From Solen grandis (Eukaryota; Mollusca; Bivalvia; Adapedonta; Solenidae): a DNA stretch of 64,000 nucleotides. A program made the translations under genes and the position numbers. The notes below the pieces were generated by a model. That model had not been told where the DNA came from. It was given only the letters and a program-made list of their open reading frames with translations, and ran no database searches. Below are positions 59,490 through 64,000 of this stretch, one piece after another. The DNA is taken from contig CM037784.1 in the NCBI GenBank assembly GCA_021229015.1, forward strand, positions 68,107,013 to 68,171,012. Reading direction: 5' to 3'. Position 1 is the stretch's first letter. Each line of letters starts with the position of its first letter.

Positions 59490-61490
59490 TTAGAAGAAAA
59501 GTAAGATTCTAAGTCTCTTTGGGATACTCTCAAGAAGAACCTTGGTCTACCTTTAAAAAGGCTAAAGTTCATCATCGTGTTCTAATATAGGCTTGAAATT
59601 GGGGGAATCTGGCGAAATTTATATTGATAAGAAGGAAGTTTCTGAGAAATTTGATATTTTTTACACTACAGTTGCCTTCAAACTTGTGGATAAGTAACCT
59701 AAGGCTCTAAATATGTTTGGTAAGGATTTTGTATTTAGGCATTACAGTCAACATCGTACATCATGTGCAACTAAATTCTAAATATAGTCCCTTGTTCCCG
59801 TTTCAACAGTTACTTAGCATAACATAGGTGAAACCATCCCTCCAAATGCCGAATGCTTCGGATTTTGGTAAAAGAATATTTGGGAATAAGGTAAATTAAT
59901 ACTTCCGGATGCAATGCGTACCATTAATAATTCGTACCTATAAGTATGTACATTGCGTCTTATGATACGCGACCAGGGCGCACAGTTGAAATAAATTTAT
60001 CGGGTGTTTCTGGATTTATGTTAGACAGAGACATAAAGAAAGCTCATTGCTAAATACTATTTTTTCTTGAAATTGTCCGAATCCATCCATGAAATCGCTG
60101 TCAAATGTGTTTTTCCACCGTACACCAAATGCAAACCTCAGCCAATGATACAAGGTATTATTCCAACATAACAGCTAATAAATCGAAAGATATGACAAAA
60201 ATAAACATGTTGATGTTTATTTGTATAAAACAGCAAAACATTGTGTTGTTCACATCTTCTTCATGTTGTAATATAATAACGCAATGATACAATTCAGCTT
60301 ACAGTTTGTAGATATATGACTTGTTTGCCTGGATTTCCAAAAATATCTATTATTAAGAGACCAATTCATTAAGCGACGACCACTTTTTGGCAGTCCCTTG
60401 AGCGGTCTCTTAATACAATGTCGGCTGTATTCACAAAAAGGTGTTATTCCTAATATTTTATCATTTTCATTAACGTCAGAGAATACAGGTTTGAAATACT
60501 TAAACAAACTTGGTACAAATAAGTCAACTGGTCTTGACGGTATTTCCTCTAGGTTTTTGTTAGGGATAGTGCTTCCATCATAGCCTGTCCTCTTACTCAT
60601 AATAAATCTGTCTCTTATTCAAGGTGTTTTCTACTGATACTTGTCTTATCCACCTTTCAGATTACATGAAGTTTGAAATGGATAAAGGTCATCTTATAGG
60701 CATGGTTTTACTTGGTCTTCAAAAGGCATTTGATACCGTTGACCATTCTGTTCTTTTAATGAAACTTGAAGGGCTACATCTTGGTGAGGATATCTTGCGT
60801 TGGTTATGGTCATATTTAACACAGAGACATCAACTCGTGGATATTTCTGGTACACATTCTTCTCCCCGTGTAGTAAACTGTGGTGTCCCTCAAGGGTCTA
60901 TTTTGGGGCCACTTTTATTTTTAATTTATGTAAATGATATGTCTGCTGTAGAAAATAAACTCCTACTTTATGCTGTTCATTCTGCTATCTTGGTATCCGA
61001 TATAAGTCCAATATTGATAATAGGTTAACTGAAGATATGGATATGATCAGTAAATGGTTAGTTGACAATAAGTTATCGCTACATCTTGGAAAAACAGAGA
61101 GCATTTTATTTGGTTCAAAGCCTAGAATCAGATCCAACAGTGACCTCCAGGTTACATACAACGGTCAAGTTAGTAACTCAACGTCTTCAGTCAAGTACTT
61201 AGCTGCCACTCTAAATCAGTTCTTGTCTGGTGAATCTATGGCTAGTTATAAAGAAAGCTAATGCCAGGTTAAAGTTTCTGTATAGGAAGCAGGCATATCT
61301 TACTGGTCATATTAAAAGATTTTTGGTTTTATCCCTTATTCAATGTCACTTTGATTATGCTTGTTCTTTCTGGTATCATGGCTAACAAAGTTCTGGAAAG
61401 ACAGTTGCAGGTTACTCAGAATAAATGGTCAGATTTGCATTGAATATGGAACATAGGTCTCATATTCGGCAAAAAAAGGTTAGTTTCTCA
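59490..61490 (+). pseudogene. Decayed LINE reverse transcriptase (Jockey/CR1-like), interrupted
   Basis: Fragments in order: DSKSLWDTLKKNLGL at about 59,505; FDIFYTTVAFKLVDK, matching the FNxFFTxVAxxLV linker, at about 59,640; LNKLGTNKSTGLDGISS at about 60,500; LQKAFDTVDH at about 60,718; GVPQGSILGPLLF at about 60,880; HLGKTESILFGSK at about 61,082; KFLYRKQAYLTGH and LIQCHFDYACSFWYHG at about 61,260-61,380; VRFALNMEHRSHIR at about 61,425. The catalytic YADD is YAVH (near 60,970), so both aspartates are lost. Several frame changes and stops separate the fragments. About 700 bp of unrelated sequence (59,770-60,470) sits between the linker and the RT start. The LINE clade is inferred from motif style. 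Confidence 0.8.
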
Positions 61491-61851
61491 GGCACCACCG
61501 CATTCGTTTTAATGACCCGTTTTGTTTTTGAAAAGTCCCGATTTTTTTTGGATTTTTTTTTAATTTTCCAATCGTCAAATCCGGGATCAACCGCTGTGAA
61601 AATAGCCATGTTTACATGTGCATGCTAAATCGCATGTATAGCAATGCCTAGTACCAGGCACGCATGTCAAGAGCGTCTCTGCCATCAAGATTCCGATGGA
61701 TTTTTACTGATTTTTTTTAAATGCGCTTCTACGACGCATGTTCGGGTGATGGAAACTGCTGTTTTCTTTCTTGAAACGTGTCAGAGGAATCGCATTTTAA
61801 AAATTTCGATATCTACAGGATAGAGGCTATGTAGCGTGTAACTCTCGCTCT
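61491..61851. other. Non-coding sequence after the LINE remnant
   Basis: Abrupt change from LINE-derived sequence at about 61,485. Nothing is recognised up to the MITE. Confidence 0.45.
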
Positions 61852-62026
61852 GGGGCCGTATTCATAAAGCTCCTTAGTTTTTAAGGAAAATAATTCCTTA
61901 ACTAGAATAAATCTCCTAAGGAGTTTTATATATAAAAATCTTAATATAAGGGAATTATGTGATTTTAAGGAAAATCTTAGAAACTAAGGGATTTTTTTCC
62001 CTAAGGAGCTTTATGAATACGGCCCC
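61852..62026. mobile_element. MITE with 26-bp perfect terminal inverted repeats
   Basis: A 175-bp element starts with GGGGCCGTATTCATAAAGCT and ends with its complement. The arms are identical for 26 bases and several inner CCTTAA/TTAAGG-type palindromes follow, so most of the element can fold back. It has no coding capacity. A clear target-site duplication was not found (flanks CTCT and TGGT). This GGGGCCGTATTCATAAA type is, from memory, widespread in marine invertebrates. Confidence 0.85.
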
Positions 62027-63328
62027 TGGTCTTCTGTCTGCCTAAATATCTGTCCGCGTTACTTGAAAAAGTAATTGATAGTACCGACCGCCAACTCTGG
62101 TAAGCTTTTCCACTCGTTTTAAATAATATACTCATTCCAAAGGAATACTTCCTTGTGGTCAGGCGACTGTGTTACTAAGCCAACTTCTTTGTGGGACCTT
62201 AAGTTCTGTTTGCAATGGCAAATGGCAGTAATTTCTCCTGTTCCACTCTGTTCTTCCCTGTCACGATCTTGTATGTCTGAATCATATCGCTACTGCTTTG
62301 TCTGTAGTCAACTAAGATTGATACAGTATCCACTAAATTCATGTCAAAATAATACAGAAACAGATCCTATGGGCGCTGCATTATTGTGACAATTACATGT
62401 ATGGTTTAATAATGACCAAAATTTTTAGCAAGTTTTTTCCAATTCCGTTTATTTAAAGGGAGGCCTTATTATTTTTAAGAGGGGCACATTTATTAATAGA
62501 GTAACCATTAAAGACATAACCATTCAACCCAAACTTGACTTTTTCATATTGCTGTTCATATAAAAATCGGACCTGGTACCGCATGAAGATCCATGATCAA
62601 TAGCCACCACATTAAAACAACATAGTTGTAAAGTTTCATCGAGAAATGATATTAGAAGCTTCAGTGTTTCTATTAATAACGTCATTCATACATATGGTAT
62701 CTGATGCATAATACAGAGCAAGTTCTTTGTACAATTTCAATGTTTAATAGATTTGTAACTTTACATTGCCAATTGCACGCGGAAGCCTCTTTAATAAATG
62801 TTTGTATTTTCATAATGACTCTTCCAATAAAAGACATTCATATTAAAGACAGCTGTTTGATATAGAATTATATCTAACTTATTAACTGAGATGTATTTTG
62901 TCTCATATTGGAAATTTTATATTTGAAAACACTATGGAAAATTAAAACAACAACAACAACAAAAATATGTTTTGAAATATTTAAAAAAAATTAAGTTATA
63001 AACTAAAAAATGATGTCATGATATGAGGTAAGAGTTTAAACCTATCGCAACTTAATGCAACACCACCATGCTGCATTATAGAGCAATCTGTTCAAAACTA
63101 ATTGAAACTTGCAGAGATGCCTTCCACTGAGAATAAGTTTAGAAATGAAAGAATTATCGAGGAAATATCTGATTGAATCGATGTAGCAACCTAATCATAT
63201 ACATTTATATACACTCGTATATATTATAAATGTTAAATTGTTCCTTGACCAGTCAAGAATGTATTTTCCAATACGTGTTAGGCAGTGTCCATTTGGACTT
63301 CAGAAACTTGAGAGAAACATAGAATAAA
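62027..63328. other. Intergenic sequence, nothing recognised
   Basis: AT-rich. The longest frame (62,153-62,389, plus) has no family resemblance that I can see. A (CAA)n-like run lies at about 62,946-62,962. Confidence 0.5.
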
Positions 63329-64000
63329 CAAGAGGGCCATGATGGCCCTTAATCGCTCACCTGAGAAAGATTTGAACAACTTTGGTAAAGATCCACTAGA
63401 CAATGGTACAAGCCTTATATCTAAGCTCTAGGTCATGTGGTGTCTGATAAGAAGATTTTTCTAGTTTTTCCCTATATAAGCCTTTGTAAAATAAAATGAC
63501 CCCTGGAGCGAGGGCAATTTTGACCCAGAGGTCATTATTTTAACAACTTTTGTAGTAGTTCACAAGACAATTCTACATACCAAATATCCAAGCTCTAAGC
63601 CTTGCAGTATTTCAGGAGATGATTTTTCTATTTTTCCTATGTAAAATCAAGTGACCCCTAGGGCAGGGCCAATTTTCACCCAAGGGCCATGATTTGAACA
63701 ACTTAAGTAGAGATCCACCAGACAATACTACATACCCAATATCTTAACACCAGGCCATGTGGTTTCTGATGAGAAGATTTTTCTAGGTTTTCCCTATGTA
63801 AGCCTATGTAAAATAAAGTGACCCCTGGGGCAGGGCAAATTTTGACCCTGGGGCCATGATTTGAACAATTTTTGTAAAGGTTTATAAGACAATTCTACAC
63901 GCTGTAGGCCTTACAGTTTTGCAGGAGAAGATTTTCTAAGATTGCATTTTAAAATCTATTTTTAGCTCCTGTGACCTACTTTTTCAACCAATCATAATAA
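63329..64000 (-). mobile_element. HINE/Helentron-like element, cut by the window end
   Basis: Starts CAAGAGGGCCATGATGGCCC (hairpin) then GCTCACCTGAG, the same termini as the 47.1-kb element. Its internal units are different: GATTTTTCTA-like landmarks at 63,454, 63,621, 63,776 and 63,930 (155-167-bp spacing), with ACCCCTGG and TTGAACAA blocks. The far terminus lies beyond the window. Confidence 0.75.

Overview
The window is animal nuclear DNA, most likely from a bivalve mollusc. It is AT-rich, has introns and almost no intact coding sequence, and is packed with repeats. Two repeat families carry the CAAGAGGGCCATGATGGCCC and CAAGAGCTGTC termini that I associate from memory with bivalve genomes. 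There is also a tRNA-derived SINE, an L1-like and a second LINE-like non-LTR retroelement, and a RING exon of IAP type. Nothing prokaryotic was seen. Most of the short ORFs are spurious readings through repeats.

Bases 1-24,261 are a head-to-tail pile of long non-autonomous elements, which look Helitron/Helentron-like, broken by a 100-N gap at 6,417-6,516. Bases 1-6,416 hold three modules built of ~450-bp monomers. Each monomer carries several perfect TGACGTCA palindromes, roughly 45 in all. Two module ends have a perfect 8-bp hairpin followed by CTAG and then a TTA-rich tract. Bases 6,517-24,261 hold about eight elements of another family. Each has a 5' segment with a CTCF-like motif (CCGCTAGGGGGCGCT), 331-bp internal repeats with a direct-repeat nuclear-receptor half-site (AGGTCAAGGTCA), and a 3' segment. 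Many junctions carry AGGTTTTCGC hairpin modules and T-tracts. A second 100-N gap closes this region at 24,262-24,361.

Bases 24,362-64,000 are ordinary intergenic and intronic DNA with dispersed elements. Four elements share one plan: short subterminal inverted repeats, a terminal hairpin, and internal repeats of about 145-166 bp. They lie at 25.1-26.6, 39.4-40.5, 47.1-47.8 and 63.3-64.0 kb. Bases 29-50 kb hold a complex segmental duplication: A is direct (29.1-31.2 and 37.3-40.5 kb), B is inverted (31.2-36.0 and 44.7-50.4 kb), and C is direct (36.2-36.5 and 44.15-44.46 kb). Because the copies can be compared, two of the element insertions can be read as filled versus empty sites.

Coding evidence is limited. 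There is a terminal RING exon of an IAP-like E3 ligase (43.4-43.6 kb, minus), one RecQ-family helicase exon (53.9 kb, minus), an unrecognised exon-like ORF (52.2-52.6 kb, plus), a 5'-truncated L1-like ORF2 end with target-site duplication and poly(A) (55.7-56.9 kb), and a decayed LINE reverse transcriptase whose YADD site reads YAVH (59.5-61.5 kb). No complete gene lies in the window, and no operon-like organisation is expected or seen.
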